Part shown: positions 17,420 to 25,614 of the stretch, one piece after another | Position numbering within the stretch: the stretch's first letter is position 1 | Layout of the letters: the number at the start of each line of letters is the position of its first letter | Assembly: GCF_001434335.1 (NCBI RefSeq) | Contig: NZ_AZFM01000008.1 | Coordinates: 1 to 64,000 of the forward strand | DNA: 64,000 bases | Reading direction: 5' to 3' | Source of the DNA: Lactobacillus kalixensis DSM 16043 | GTDB lineage: Bacteria; Bacillota; Bacilli; Lactobacillales; Lactobacillaceae | Translations under genes and position numbers: made by a program | Notes under the pieces: generated by a model | Database searches by the model: none | What the model was told of the DNA's origin: nothing | What the model saw: the letters and a program-made list of their open reading frames with translations, nothing else

Positions 17420-18907
17420 CTAGTCTAAAGCCAAATTTTTTAAAATTATATTTTGCATTTCATTGATCGAGATGACCGTTTCTTTAGTGTTTTTTTCGTC
17501 AAAGAGTTTCTTGATTGCAGGTACTAGATCTTCATTTAGAAGACTATCTAATTGATTTAAAGCTGGTGAAGCAGGGCTTACTTCTTTTTTAGTTAAAGCA
17601 GAGAAGACTGTTTCAGGGAACTTATATGGACTAGCAGTTGAAACGATTATAGTTGGTGTTTTATCACCAGTTTGTTCATGATATTTTTTTGTGACAAAAG
17701 AGCCCACAGCGGTATGCGGATCAATTACATAAACATCATCTTCATAGACACGACGAATTTCATCTTTTACTTCGCTTTGGGTTGCAAATCCTGCAGCGAA
17801 AAGGTTGTTCATCTTTTCAAAAACTTGATCATTAACTTGGTAGAAACCTTGATCATTTAATTGATCCATCCATTGCTTGATTTCTTGAGCGTTATTGTCA
17901 TCCAAATCAAACAGAAGTCGCTCCAAGTTGCTTGAAACCAAAATATCCATTGCTGGTGCGTTAGTTAAATGGAATTGGCGCTGACGATCATATTTACCTG
18001 TTTTGAAAAAATCAGTTAAAACATTGTTCTCGTTTGAAGCACAGATTAATTTGTTAATTGGCAAACCGAGCTTTTTGGCGTAATAGGCTGCCAAAATATC
18101 ACCAAAATTACCAGTAGGAACGGTAAAGTTTACTTTATTGCCTAATCTGATCTTTTTGTTTTTAACTAAAGTACCATAAGAATACAAATAATAGACAATT
18201 TGCGGAATAAGACGACCAATATTCATTGAATTAGCAGAAGAAAATTGGTAGTTTTCATCAAGTAACTTTTGATTAAAGGATTGATCATTAAAAATACGTT
18301 TAACTTCAGTTTGAGCATCATCAAAATTTCCTTTAATTGCAAAAGCTCGCAAGTTAGTTCCAGGCTGATTAAGCATTTGCTTGAGTTGAACCGGACTGAC
18401 ACCACCTTCAGGGTAGAATACTAAAACTTCAGTACCATTTTTGTTAGAAAAACCTGCCATTGATGCGGAACCAGTGTCACCAGAAGTAGCAGTTAAAATA
18501 ATAATTTTATGGTTAATTTGCTCAATTTGGACTGCTTTAGTCATTAATAAAGGTAAAGCCTGTAAAGCGATATCTTTAAATGCGAGAGTAGGTCCATGAA
18601 ATAATTCTAAATAGAAATTTCCATCGCGTTCCTTAAGAGGGGCGATATCTTGTGTATCCCATTGCTTGCCATAGGCAGAATTGACAATTTGATTAATTTC
18701 CTCTTCAGAAAAATCATCAAAGAATAAATTAAAAACTAATTTAGCAATTTCTTGGTAATTCAATTGTGCCAAATCAGCTAATTCCCAAGTGGCTTTTGGA
18801 AATTTCAACGGTACATATAAACCAGAATCAGGAGCAAGACCTTGAATAATTGCATTGGTTGAATTTAATGTATTGTTAATATTCCCTCGAGTACTGCGAT
18901 ATTTCAT
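17420..18907 (-). CDS. thrC: Threonine synthase
   Basis: Converts O-phosphohomoserine to threonine with PLP. It has YRSTRGN at the N-terminus, the PLP lysine in PTLAFKDIALQ, TATSGDTGSA and the phosphate-binding FTVPTGNFGD. At 495 residues it is the longer type II-like threonine synthase. ATG 18907 is chosen over an in-frame GTG twelve bases upstream because GAGAGG lies about ten bases before it. It is co-directional with aspartokinase and divergent from hom. Confidence 0.95.
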   Translation of the reverse strand: MKYRSTRGNINNTLNSTNAIIQGLAPDSGLYVPLKFPKATWELADLAQLNYQEIAKLVFNLFFDDFSEEEINQIVNSAYGKQWDTQDIAPLKERDGNFYLELFHGPTLAFKDIALQALPLLMTKAVQIEQINHKIIILTATSGDTGSASMAGFSNKNGTEVLVFYPEGGVSPVQLKQMLNQPGTNLRAFAIKGNFDDAQTEVKRIFNDQSFNQKLLDENYQFSSANSMNIGRLIPQIVYYLYSYGTLVKNKKIRLGNKVNFTVPTGNFGDILAAYYAKKLGLPINKLICASNENNVLTDFFKTGKYDRQRQFHLTNAPAMDILVSSNLERLLFDLDDNNAQEIKQWMDQLNDQGFYQVNDQVFEKMNNLFAAGFATQSEVKDEIRRVYEDDVYVIDPHTAVGSFVTKKYHEQTGDKTPTIIVSTASPYKFPETVFSALTKKEVSPASPALNQLDSLLNEDLVPAIKKLFDEKNTKETVISINEMQNIILKNLALD

Positions 18908-18951
18908 TCTACAAAACACCTCTCTAATTATTATTGTTATGCGTATTAGTT

Positions 18952-18967
18952 AACATTGTATAATGTT
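18952..18967. promoter_or_regulatory. Palindromic site 1 in the thr divergent region
   Basis: AACATTGTATAATGTT has 6-bp inverted arms AACATT/AATGTT. The same core ACATTGTAnAATGT recurs at 19014-19028. It lies about 45 bp upstream of the thrC start and fits an operator or promoter-overlapping site. Confidence 0.6.
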
Positions 18968-19013
18968 TGAAATCTAGATACTAGTGTAAAATTATTTCTT
19001 AAGCTTTTATTAG

Positions 19014-19028
19014 AACATTGTAAAATGT
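19014..19028. promoter_or_regulatory. Palindromic site 2, overlapping the hom -35
   Basis: AACATTGTAAAATGT matches site 1 in 14 of 15 positions. It overlaps TTGTAA (19018-19023), the -35 of the hom promoter. Two near-identical palindromes, each near one divergent transcript, point to a common regulator of threonine synthesis. Confidence 0.62.
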
Positions 19029-19046
19029 ATTTTATTTATCTACAAT
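19018..19046 (+). promoter_or_regulatory. hom promoter
   Basis: TTGTAA (19018-19023), 17-bp spacer, TACAAT (19041-19046). The start would fall about 25 bp before the hom ATG, just upstream of its GAGGTG. Confidence 0.68.
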
Positions 19047-19075
19047 AAATAAAACAAATATTTTGAGGTGACACG

Positions 19076-20302
19076 ATGAAGACGATTAAAGTAGCGCTAC
19101 TTGGTTTAGGAACGGTAGGTAGCGGCGTTGTTAAAATTTTAAAAGAAAACTCTAGTAAAATCGTTCAAAACGCTGGTAGTAAATTCATAATTACAAAGGC
19201 CTTGATAAGAAATCCCCAAAAATATGAAAATAAGTTTGATAACCTACAATTAACAACGGAATTTAATGACATTGTTAATGATGACGACCTTGATATTGTC
19301 GTTGAAGTAATGGGTGAAATTCATCCTGCAGAGGAATATATTGAAGCCCTTCTCAAAAAAGGCAAGAGTGTTGTAAGTGCCAATAAGGATTTGATTGCTA
19401 CTAAAGGTGAAAAATTAATTAAGCTAGCACAAGAAAATAACGCTAATTTCTTATACGAAGCAAGCGTTGCTGGCGGAATACCAATTTTAAGAAATTTAAG
19501 TGTGAATTATAGTGGAGACCAAATTGAAGAAATTTCTGGGATAGTTAATGGTACTACTAACTATATTTTGACTCAGATGAAAGAAGAAGAGCTTGATTTT
19601 GAAGACGCATTGAAAAAGGCACAAGAATTAGGTTTTGCGGAAGCTGATCCTACTAATGATGTGACAGGAAAAGACGCTGCTTTTAAAATGGTGATTTTGA
19701 CGGATTTTGCCTTTGGGACGAAAGTAACACTTGATCAGGTTTCCTATAAAGGAATTGAAAAGGTTGATAGTGAAGAAGTTGACTTTGCTGCTCAAACGGG
19801 TTACACCATCAAATTAATCGGTACAAGTAGAAGAGTAGGGAATAAATTATTAGTAGAAGTTTCTCCAAAACTTGTAAAGAAATCCTCTCAACTTGCATCT
19901 GTATCTAACGAATTCAATGCTATTGAAGTAAAGAGTAAATATATTGGACAAAGCTTTTTCTATGGTCCAGGTGCCGGAAGTTTGCCAACTGCAAATAGTG
20001 TAGTGAGCGATTTGATTCAAGAAGCTAAGCATTTAGATAAAGCAGAAGCGTTTAATTCATTTGATAATCGACTCGAAGTAGTTAAGAATATTGATGAAAA
20101 TCGTGTATATTTTGTTTCTATACAAGACGGTACTGACAAATACCTGTACATAATGAACCATTATTTAGGTGAATCATTGAGGAACACATTGAATAGACTT
20201 ATGTTCTTTACTCCAAAAATTAATTTGCAAGAACTAGCTAAGTTAGAAAAGTTGTTGCATGAAAATAAGGTTGATTATTCTATTTATCAAGTTATGGAAT
20301 AG
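19076..20302 (+). CDS. hom: Homoserine dehydrogenase
   Basis: Reduces aspartate semialdehyde to homoserine. The NAD(P)-binding motif LGLGTVGSG starts near residue 9. The catalytic domain carries SANKDLIA, EASVAGGIPI and GIVNGTTNYIL, with NDVTGKDAAFKM. The C-terminal 60-70 residues form a short ACT-like tail. At 408 residues it is slightly shorter than the common 430. GAGGTGACACG precedes the ATG. The thrB start follows within ten bases of its stop. Confidence 0.95.
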   Translation: MKTIKVALLGLGTVGSGVVKILKENSSKIVQNAGSKFIITKALIRNPQKYENKFDNLQLTTEFNDIVNDDDLDIVVEVMGEIHPAEEYIEALLKKGKSVVSANKDLIATKGEKLIKLAQENNANFLYEASVAGGIPILRNLSVNYSGDQIEEISGIVNGTTNYILTQMKEEELDFEDALKKAQELGFAEADPTNDVTGKDAAFKMVILTDFAFGTKVTLDQVSYKGIEKVDSEEVDFAAQTGYTIKLIGTSRRVGNKLLVEVSPKLVKKSSQLASVSNEFNAIEVKSKYIGQSFFYGPGAGSLPTANSVVSDLIQEAKHLDKAEAFNSFDNRLEVVKNIDENRVYFVSIQDGTDKYLYIMNHYLGESLRNTLNRLMFFTPKINLQELAKLEKLLHENKVDYSIYQVME

Positions 20303-20311
20303 GTGAAGATA

Positions 20312-21175
20312 ATGATTATTAAAGCTCCAGCTTCTACAGCTAATTTGGGTCCAGGATTTGATTCAGTTGGAATGGCCGTTTCTTTATATTTAAAAGTTGA
20401 GATTATCGGAAAAAGTGAAAAGTGGATCGTTGATCATCCTTTTAAAGGAATTCCATCTGATGAACGAAATATGATTGTTCAAGTTGCTTTAAAAACTTGT
20501 TCTGATTTAAAGCCTCAACGTTTAAAGGTAACTAGCAATATTCCTTTATCTCATGGTTTAGGCAGCTCTTCAAGTGCAATTGCAGCTGGAATTGAATTAG
20601 CAAATCAACTGGCAAATCTAAATATGTCTAATGAAGAAAAAGTTGAATTGGCTAGTCAAATCGAAGGACATCCAGACAATGTTGCACCTACTATCTTGGG
20701 TGGTTTAGTTGTTGGCAGCATGATCAATGGTCATTTTGATACTGTGAAATTACCACTTCCACCATTTGATTTCGTAGCCTATATTCCTGACTATAATTTA
20801 GCTACTAAGAATGCAAGAGCAGTTTTACCAAAAGAGATGGCATTTAGCAAGGCAACTTATGCAAGTTCAATTGCTAATACTTTTGTTGCTAGTTTAGCAA
20901 TGAAAAAATACGATCAGGTTGGCGAATTGATGGAAGCAGATCATTTTCATGAACCGTTTAGAAGTGAATTAGTACCAGAATTGCGTCAGATTCGCGAAAT
21001 TGGTAAAAAATCTGGAGCATTAGCAACCTATTTGAGCGGCGCAGGTTCAACGGTAATGACAGTAACCGATCCGGAATTTACACAAGATTTTATCGATGAT
21101 TTAAGAAAAAATGGCTTAAAAGCACGTGTTGAAAAATTAAATCCTGATCAAGACGGTATTCAAGTAATCAAATAA
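20312..21175 (+). CDS. thrB: Homoserine kinase
   Basis: Phosphorylates homoserine for ThrC. This is a GHMP kinase with the N-terminal [15 protein letters not shown] and the ATP loop [16 protein letters not shown], and the C-terminal motif [11 protein letters not shown] 20312 is chosen over GTG 20303 because AGGTGA lies about six bases upstream and it gives the standard MIIKAPAS start (287 residues). hom, thrB and thrC with aspartokinase supply the route from aspartate to threonine except aspartate-semialdehyde dehydrogenase. Confidence 0.96.
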   Translation: MIIKAPASTANLGPGFDSVGMAVSLYLKVEIIGKSEKWIVDHPFKGIPSDERNMIVQVALKTCSDLKPQRLKVTSNIPLSHGLGSSSSAIAAGIELANQLANLNMSNEEKVELASQIEGHPDNVAPTILGGLVVGSMINGHFDTVKLPLPPFDFVAYIPDYNLATKNARAVLPKEMAFSKATYASSIANTFVASLAMKKYDQVGELMEADHFHEPFRSELVPELRQIREIGKKSGALATYLSGAGSTVMTVTDPEFTQDFIDDLRKNGLKARVEKLNPDQDGIQVIK

Positions 21176-21194
21176 GAAACGGAGGAATACAACA

Positions 21195-21725
21195 ATGACA
21201 AATAATAAAGGTTATGACACCGCTATCTTTGCTGGCGGTTGTTTTTGGTGCATGGTTCAACCATTCGATACACTTCCAGGTATTAAAAAGGTAGTTAGTG
21301 GTTATACCGGCGGACATGTTGTAAACCCTACCTATGAAGAAGTTTGCAGTGGTACAACTGGCCATACAGAAGCCGTCGAGATAACATTTGATCCAGAAGT
21401 GTTCCCATACAAGAAACTAGTAGAGCTTTACTGGCAAGTTGCGGATCCAACTGATGCTACTGGACAATTTCAAGATCGCGGCGATCAATATCGTCCAGTA
21501 ATTTATTACAATTCTGAAGAACAAAAAGAAACGGCTGAAAAGTCTAGAGAAGATCTAGCTAACAGTGGAATTTTTGATAAGCCAATTGTGACTCAAATTG
21601 AACCAGCTGCTCCATTTTATCCAGCAGAAGATTATCATCAAGATTTCTACAAGAAGAATCCTGAACGTTACGCACTAGAAAAGTCTGGTGGTAGAGCAGA
21701 TTATCAAGCTCGTTTTAAAAAGTAA
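21195..21725 (+). CDS. msrA: Peptide methionine-(S)-sulfoxide reductase
   Basis: Repairs the S epimer of methionine sulfoxide. Catalytic C16 is in AGGCFWC, followed by SGYTGG and [11 protein letters not shown], all diagnostic. The 176-residue length is standard. ACGGAGG precedes the ATG. It lies 19 bp after thrB and is probably read through from the hom promoter, although its function is unrelated to threonine synthesis. Together with msrB it covers both sulfoxide epimers. Confidence 0.96.
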   Translation: MTNNKGYDTAIFAGGCFWCMVQPFDTLPGIKKVVSGYTGGHVVNPTYEEVCSGTTGHTEAVEITFDPEVFPYKKLVELYWQVADPTDATGQFQDRGDQYRPVIYYNSEEQKETAEKSREDLANSGIFDKPIVTQIEPAAPFYPAEDYHQDFYKKNPERYALEKSGGRADYQARFKK

Positions 21726-21806
21726 AATTATTGTATTTGGTTCTATCGAAATTTTTGTTAAACTAATTAGCAGATATGGATAACAAAAGAGTAAGGATTT
21801 AAAATC

Positions 21807-22685
21807 ATGGACCAATTAGACAAGTTCAATCGAAGATATAATTTCTTTTCAAAAATTTCAGCTGCATTTTTCTATTCGATTTGTGTGGCTGTAGCCTTGA
21901 ATTTCTTCTGGACGCCGGGGCATATGTATTCATCAGGAATCACCGGTTTTGCTCAGTTAATTAACTCAATCAGTGAACGTTTTCTGCCGTTTACATTGTC
22001 AACTTCAGTGATGTATTTTGTTTTGAATGTCCCATTATTCATTTTGGGATGGACAAAGATTGGTCATAAGTTTACTTTCTTTACCGTTATTGCAGTTGTT
22101 TTAGGCTCAATCATGATGAAAGTGATTCAACCACTTGATGTTCACTGGGATCCACTTTTATGTGCGATTTTTGGTGGGACCATTAATGGTATCGGTACTG
22201 GTTTTGCACTGAAAAACGGAATTTCGACTGGTGGTTTAGATATTGTCGGGATCGTATTTAGAATGAAAACCGGTACAAGTTATGGTAAGTTCAACATTTT
22301 TGTTAACTTAATTATTATTGCAGCAGCTGGATTTATCTTTGGCTGGACTAGAGCACTTTATTCAGCTTTAACCATTTTTATTAATGGGCGAGTAATTGAT
22401 GCTGTCTACACTCAGCACCGCAAGATGCAAGTGATGATTGTAACCGACCACCCACAGCACATTATTGATGGTATTCAAAATAAAATGCACCGCGGGATCA
22501 CGATTTTACATGATGCCGAAGGCGCATATGGTCATACCGAAAAAACTGTTCTAATTACGATCATTGACCGTTATGATATGTACGATATTAGACAAATTGT
22601 CGCAAACGCAGATCCATATGCTTTCATGAGTGTAAGTGAAGTTGAAAAGGTATACGGACGCTTTAAAGAACAAGAAATTGTGTAA
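21807..22685 (+). CDS. YitT-family membrane protein with DUF2179 domain
   Basis: The 292-residue product has about five to six transmembrane segments (first around residues 15-35) with the family motif GISTGGLDIVG near residue 140, then a cytoplasmic DUF2179 domain at the C-terminus (MIVTDHPQHIIDGI; GYGHTEK-like AYGHTEKTVL). The fold is widespread in Firmicutes; transport of a small solute is suspected for the family, with no agreed substrate. It stands alone between msrA and a strong terminator. Confidence 0.88.
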   Translation: MDQLDKFNRRYNFFSKISAAFFYSICVAVALNFFWTPGHMYSSGITGFAQLINSISERFLPFTLSTSVMYFVLNVPLFILGWTKIGHKFTFFTVIAVVLGSIMMKVIQPLDVHWDPLLCAIFGGTINGIGTGFALKNGISTGGLDIVGIVFRMKTGTSYGKFNIFVNLIIIAAAGFIFGWTRALYSALTIFINGRVIDAVYTQHRKMQVMIVTDHPQHIIDGIQNKMHRGITILHDAEGAYGHTEKTVLITIIDRYDMYDIRQIVANADPYAFMSVSEVEKVYGRFKEQEIV

Positions 22686-22686
22686 C

Positions 22687-22724
22687 AAAAAAGAAAGTGG
22701 ATTTTATTTCCACTTTCTTTTTTT
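22687..22724. terminator. Bidirectional terminator after the YitT gene
   Basis: AAAAAAGAAAGTGGA (22687-22701) pairs perfectly with TCCACTTTCTTTTTT (22709-22723). It separates convergent genes. Confidence 0.93.
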
Positions 22725-22727
22725 ACG

Positions 22728-23036
22728 CTAAAACAAGCTAGTCATGTAATTATTAACTGCAGCTTGTTGCATTTCACCCCAAGTTTTGAAATGCGTTTCT
22801 TTTTGGATGAAACTGTCTAAAGTTGCAGGGTTCATCTTTTCAAGCTCAGTAAAGTTCTTTAACTTTAAGTTCTGAATGAAAAAGTCAATATTGGCAAAGT
22901 TGGTATACTTTTGCATAAATGCAGGGGAGAAAATCTCTTGATAAGAAATTTGTGGATTAGGATTTTCTTCAGCCATTTTTTCAAGTCTGCTTTTTAATTC
23001 GTCTTTATTTAAATTGTCTTGCATCATTTTTCTCAT
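22728..23036 (-). CDS. Small acidic protein of unknown function
   Basis: No family recognised. The 102-residue product is soluble and helical-looking, with no signal peptide or membrane span. An N-terminal charged coil (NKDELKSRLEKMAEENPNP) precedes a motif-like region with FFIQNL, a leucine-rich centre and WGEMQQAAVNNYM at the C-terminus. The start is uncertain: ATGs at 23036, 23027 and 23024 are in frame and none has a good ribosome binding site. A TGCTATAAT extended -10 lies only about 15 bases upstream of the first, so the leader is very short. Confidence 0.72.
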   Translation of the reverse strand: MRKMMQDNLNKDELKSRLEKMAEENPNPQISYQEIFSPAFMQKYTNFANIDFFIQNLKLKNFTELEKMNPATLDSFIQKETHFKTWGEMQQAAVNNYMTSLF

Positions 23037-23050
23037 TTCTTTTTTTAGAA

Positions 23051-23079
23051 ATTATAGCATTAACTCTTTTATTGATAAA
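23051..23079 (-). promoter_or_regulatory. Promoter of the small unknown gene
   Basis: On the minus strand TGCTATAAT (23059-23051) is an extended -10, with TTTATC 17 bp upstream. The predicted transcript starts only a few bases before the coding region. Confidence 0.6.
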
Positions 23080-23097
23080 AGGTTATTCATAATTTTA

Positions 23098-23128
23098 AAT
23101 TATAAACAATCGGCCAATTATAAACAAT
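23098..23128 (+). repeat. Two 13-bp direct repeats before the EIIC-like gene
   Basis: AATTATAAACAAT occurs at 23098-23110 and again at 23116-23128, an 18-bp period. The second copy abuts a weak promoter (TAGATT 23128-23133, 17 bp, TAGAAT 23151-23156). Placement fits a tandem activator site. Confidence 0.6.
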
Positions 23129-23186
23129 AGATTAAAATTTAATTTGTATGTAGAATAGGGATGAATAATACGAGTGGAGGATAAAT

Positions 23187-24467
23187 ATGAGAGAAATGTT
23201 TATTAATTGGCAAGTAAGGTTTAGGGGTTGGACCTTTATTCAAATTCTACAAAGATCAATGACAGCGTTATTCCCGATTGCTCTAATTGGATCATTTTGC
23301 TGGGCTTTTAGCCAAAGTTTTTTGACTTCAGATAGTTTTTTCGGGAGTTTAACTAATATTAAAGCATGGTTACCCAATTACCAGTTTATAGCTGCAATAA
23401 TTGCTGATATTAGTCAAGCAACTAGTGGACTGCTTGCTATTTATGCTGCTTATATTAGTGCTGAGTTAACTATTGAACATTATAAAAAACGTTCAATTAT
23501 TGTCGGTATTTCAAGTATGGCTTCATATATCTTGATTTTCCTGCATACAGTTAGAGATAGCAGAAGAATTGAAATGTCTTATTACTCAGCGTTCTGGTTT
23601 ATCTTCGGGATCGTAGTTGGTTATGTAGTCGGAGTGATTTTTGGAAAATTTGGTAAAGATCAATCAACTAATAAAGCCAATCGAAACACGATTTTAGAAG
23701 ATGTCTTTGCTAATATGACACCATTATTAATTTCGCTGGGAATTGCACTGGGCTTGCACATCCTGTTTGCAATTTATCGCAGTTATCAAGCAGATGTAAT
23801 TATTACTAGAAGCGTCACTGCAGTTGCAAATCGCCACAGTTCATATGGTTTATCAATCTTTATTTCATTCCTAACAACTTTAGGGCTTTGGTTTGGCTAC
23901 GGTGGGACGCTCAACTTTAATAACACAATCTTCGATAATGAATCTGTAGCTAACTTAAGCTACGCACTTAGTCATAAATCCAGTTGGAATATTCCGTATC
24001 CATATACTTTAAATGCTTTATTTGGTGGATTTGCACAACTAGGAGGAACTGGTGCTATTCTTTCTTTGACAATTGCTGTTGCGTTATTTAGTAAAAATAA
24101 ACAGCATAGAAAGGTAGCAGTATATAGTTCATTTCCAGTGTTTTTCAATATTAGTATGCCAGTAGCTGTCGGTCTTCCTACTATTTTGAACCCTATTTAT
24201 TTAATTCCATTTGTAATATCACCAATTCTTAATATGCTCTTAGGAAGTGTAGCAATTTGGTTCAAATTGTTTCCACCATTAGTTTACCCAATTCCAAATG
24301 GAACACCAGGAGTTTTAGGTCCTTTAATGGGAACAGGAGGCAACATTTCTGCTTTAATCTTTACAATTTTTTTGGTTATTGTTGATGCAGTAATTTATTT
24401 ACCTTTCGTTAAGTTAGGAAATGAAGTTGAAAGAAGATACCAGGAGATTAAGAATGAAGAAATTTAG
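23187..24467 (+). CDS. EIIC-like membrane protein lacking conserved sugar-site residues
   Basis: The protein resembles the EIIC membrane component of lactose/cellobiose-type PTS permeases: about eight to ten transmembrane segments, GGTGAILSL near residue 290 and the family signature region FNISMPVAVGLPTILNP near 320-336. No EIIA or EIIB partner is adjacent. In sugar-transporting members the corresponding sites read GIHG and FNINEP, with a conserved His and Glu at the sugar site; here they are Y238 (FGYGG) and M324. Phosphotransferase function therefore seems unlikely. GTGGAGG precedes the ATG. Its 3' end overlaps the next gene by 14 bp, so the hydrolase and this protein are probably one functional unit. 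Confidence 0.82.
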   Translation: MREMFINWQVRFRGWTFIQILQRSMTALFPIALIGSFCWAFSQSFLTSDSFFGSLTNIKAWLPNYQFIAAIIADISQATSGLLAIYAAYISAELTIEHYKKRSIIVGISSMASYILIFLHTVRDSRRIEMSYYSAFWFIFGIVVGYVVGVIFGKFGKDQSTNKANRNTILEDVFANMTPLLISLGIALGLHILFAIYRSYQADVIITRSVTAVANRHSSYGLSIFISFLTTLGLWFGYGGTLNFNNTIFDNESVANLSYALSHKSSWNIPYPYTLNALFGGFAQLGGTGAILSLTIAVALFSKNKQHRKVAVYSSFPVFFNISMPVAVGLPTILNPIYLIPFVISPILNMLLGSVAIWFKLFPPLVYPIPNGTPGVLGPLMGTGGNISALIFTIFLVIVDAVIYLPFVKLGNEVERRYQEIKNEEI

Positions 24468-25281
24468 CAAGTTTTTTGTCCCAATATTTATCCTTGTCTT
24501 AACGATTGCGTTTGCAATTCCAGCTGCCAATTACTCAAGAAGTAGCGCCTCAAAAATGCAAAGGCAAAGAGATTCAAGAATGTCACCAATCATTATGATT
24601 CCGGGTAGTTCTGCAAGTGTAAATCGATTTGATACTTTGGTTAGAGAAATTAATCGCATGGATCAAAAGAATCATAGTCTGTTAAAAGTTTATGTAAAAA
24701 CAGATGGTTCAATGGTCTTTACTGGACAAATTAGGGCACGTGATAATGAACCCTTTATAGTTGTTGGTTTCCAGAATAATCATGATGGTTACAGTAACAT
24801 TAAAAAGCAAGCGCGCTGGTTTAATTTAGCCTTTAATGAATTACGTCAAAGATATAATTTTAATAATTTCAAGGCTATAGGGCACTCTAACGGAGGTTTG
24901 ATTTATACTGCATTTTTAGAGAATTACTTCAATACGACTCAAAATAGATTGATTAGATTAAAGGTGCTCATGACAATCGGTTCACCATATAACTTTGCCG
25001 AAACTTCAAATCGACCTACGCAAATGTTGAAGGATTTTATTAAAAATAGAAAAAATCTACCTAGCTATTTAACTGTTTACTCAGTTGCAGGAACTAAAAA
25101 TTATGTTGCTGATGGAATTGTGCCAGTAAGTAGTGTAGAAGCAGGTAAGTACATTTATCAAGGCGCTGTCAAGCATTATACACAAATTACGGTAACTGGT
25201 AGGTTAGCTCAGCACTCAGCACTACCACAGAACCGCCAAGTACTTTCTTTAATTCAGCAATATGTCCTGCACGCTAGATAA
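24454..25281 (+). CDS. Extracytoplasmic DUF915-type alpha/beta hydrolase
   Basis: A hydrophobic N-terminus after MKKFSKFF gives a signal peptide or anchor in residues 8-25. The alpha/beta-hydrolase core follows: PGSSAS oxyanion region near 50, nucleophile S145 in GHSNGG, probable acid D220 and H254 in AQHSALPQN. The arrangement matches the DUF915 lipase/esterase-like group. ATG 24454 is preferred over the longer frame because AGGAG lies about eight bases upstream and because it restores a clean signal sequence. It overlaps the EIIC-like gene, implying translational coupling. The substrate is unknown. Confidence 0.88.
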   Translation: MKKFSKFFVPIFILVLTIAFAIPAANYSRSSASKMQRQRDSRMSPIIMIPGSSASVNRFDTLVREINRMDQKNHSLLKVYVKTDGSMVFTGQIRARDNEPFIVVGFQNNHDGYSNIKKQARWFNLAFNELRQRYNFNNFKAIGHSNGGLIYTAFLENYFNTTQNRLIRLKVLMTIGSPYNFAETSNRPTQMLKDFIKNRKNLPSYLTVYSVAGTKNYVADGIVPVSSVEAGKYIYQGAVKHYTQITVTGRLAQHSALPQNRQVLSLIQQYVLHAR

Positions 25282-25288
25282 AAAACAG

Positions 25289-25317
25289 TTGACTTTTTAA
25301 AATCACCATAGTATATT
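25289..25317 (+). promoter_or_regulatory. Promoter of the methionine T-box transcript
   Basis: TTGACT (25289-25294), 17-bp spacer, TATATT (25312-25317), located just after the hydrolase stop codon. Confidence 0.72.
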
Positions 25318-25339
25318 GTTAACAAATAATTAAAAGATT

Positions 25340-25551
25340 TTGAAAAGCAGAGTAACTATTTTTATTTAGCACAGAGAGTTATCGCTTGGTGAAAGATAAC
25401 CTAAAGAAATTTAGTGAAGATGGGCTTGGATATCAGTGCTAGTGATATTTAGCTAGCAACGGCGTTGTAAACCGTTATTCTTTACAAACTATTTTTAGTA
25501 GTTAATGAGGTCTAGTATGTAAATATTAGATGAATTAAAGGTGGTAACACG
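25340..25551 (+). promoter_or_regulatory. T-box riboswitch, methionine type, mmuM leader
   Basis: AAGC (25345-25348) pairs with GCTT (25424-25427) at the base of stem I, with ACTA/TAGT above the specifier loop. The loop carries ATG (25420-25422), the methionine codon. The T-box AAAGGTGGTAACACG lies at 25537-25551. Its tRNA-contact base after TGG is T, matching the A discriminator of tRNA(Met). It controls the mmuM-permease genes in response to uncharged tRNA(Met). Confidence 0.9.
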
Positions 25552-25587
25552 AAGCATTCGTCCTTTTCGGGATGGATGCTTTTTTTA
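25552..25587 (+). terminator. Regulated terminator of the methionine T-box
   Basis: AAGCATTCGTCC (25552-25563) pairs with GGATGGATGCTT (25570-25581), with two G-U pairs, and is followed by a run of Ts. Confidence 0.88.
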
Positions 25588-25614
25588 TAAAAAAATTAGA
25601 AAGAAGTGTTGAAA

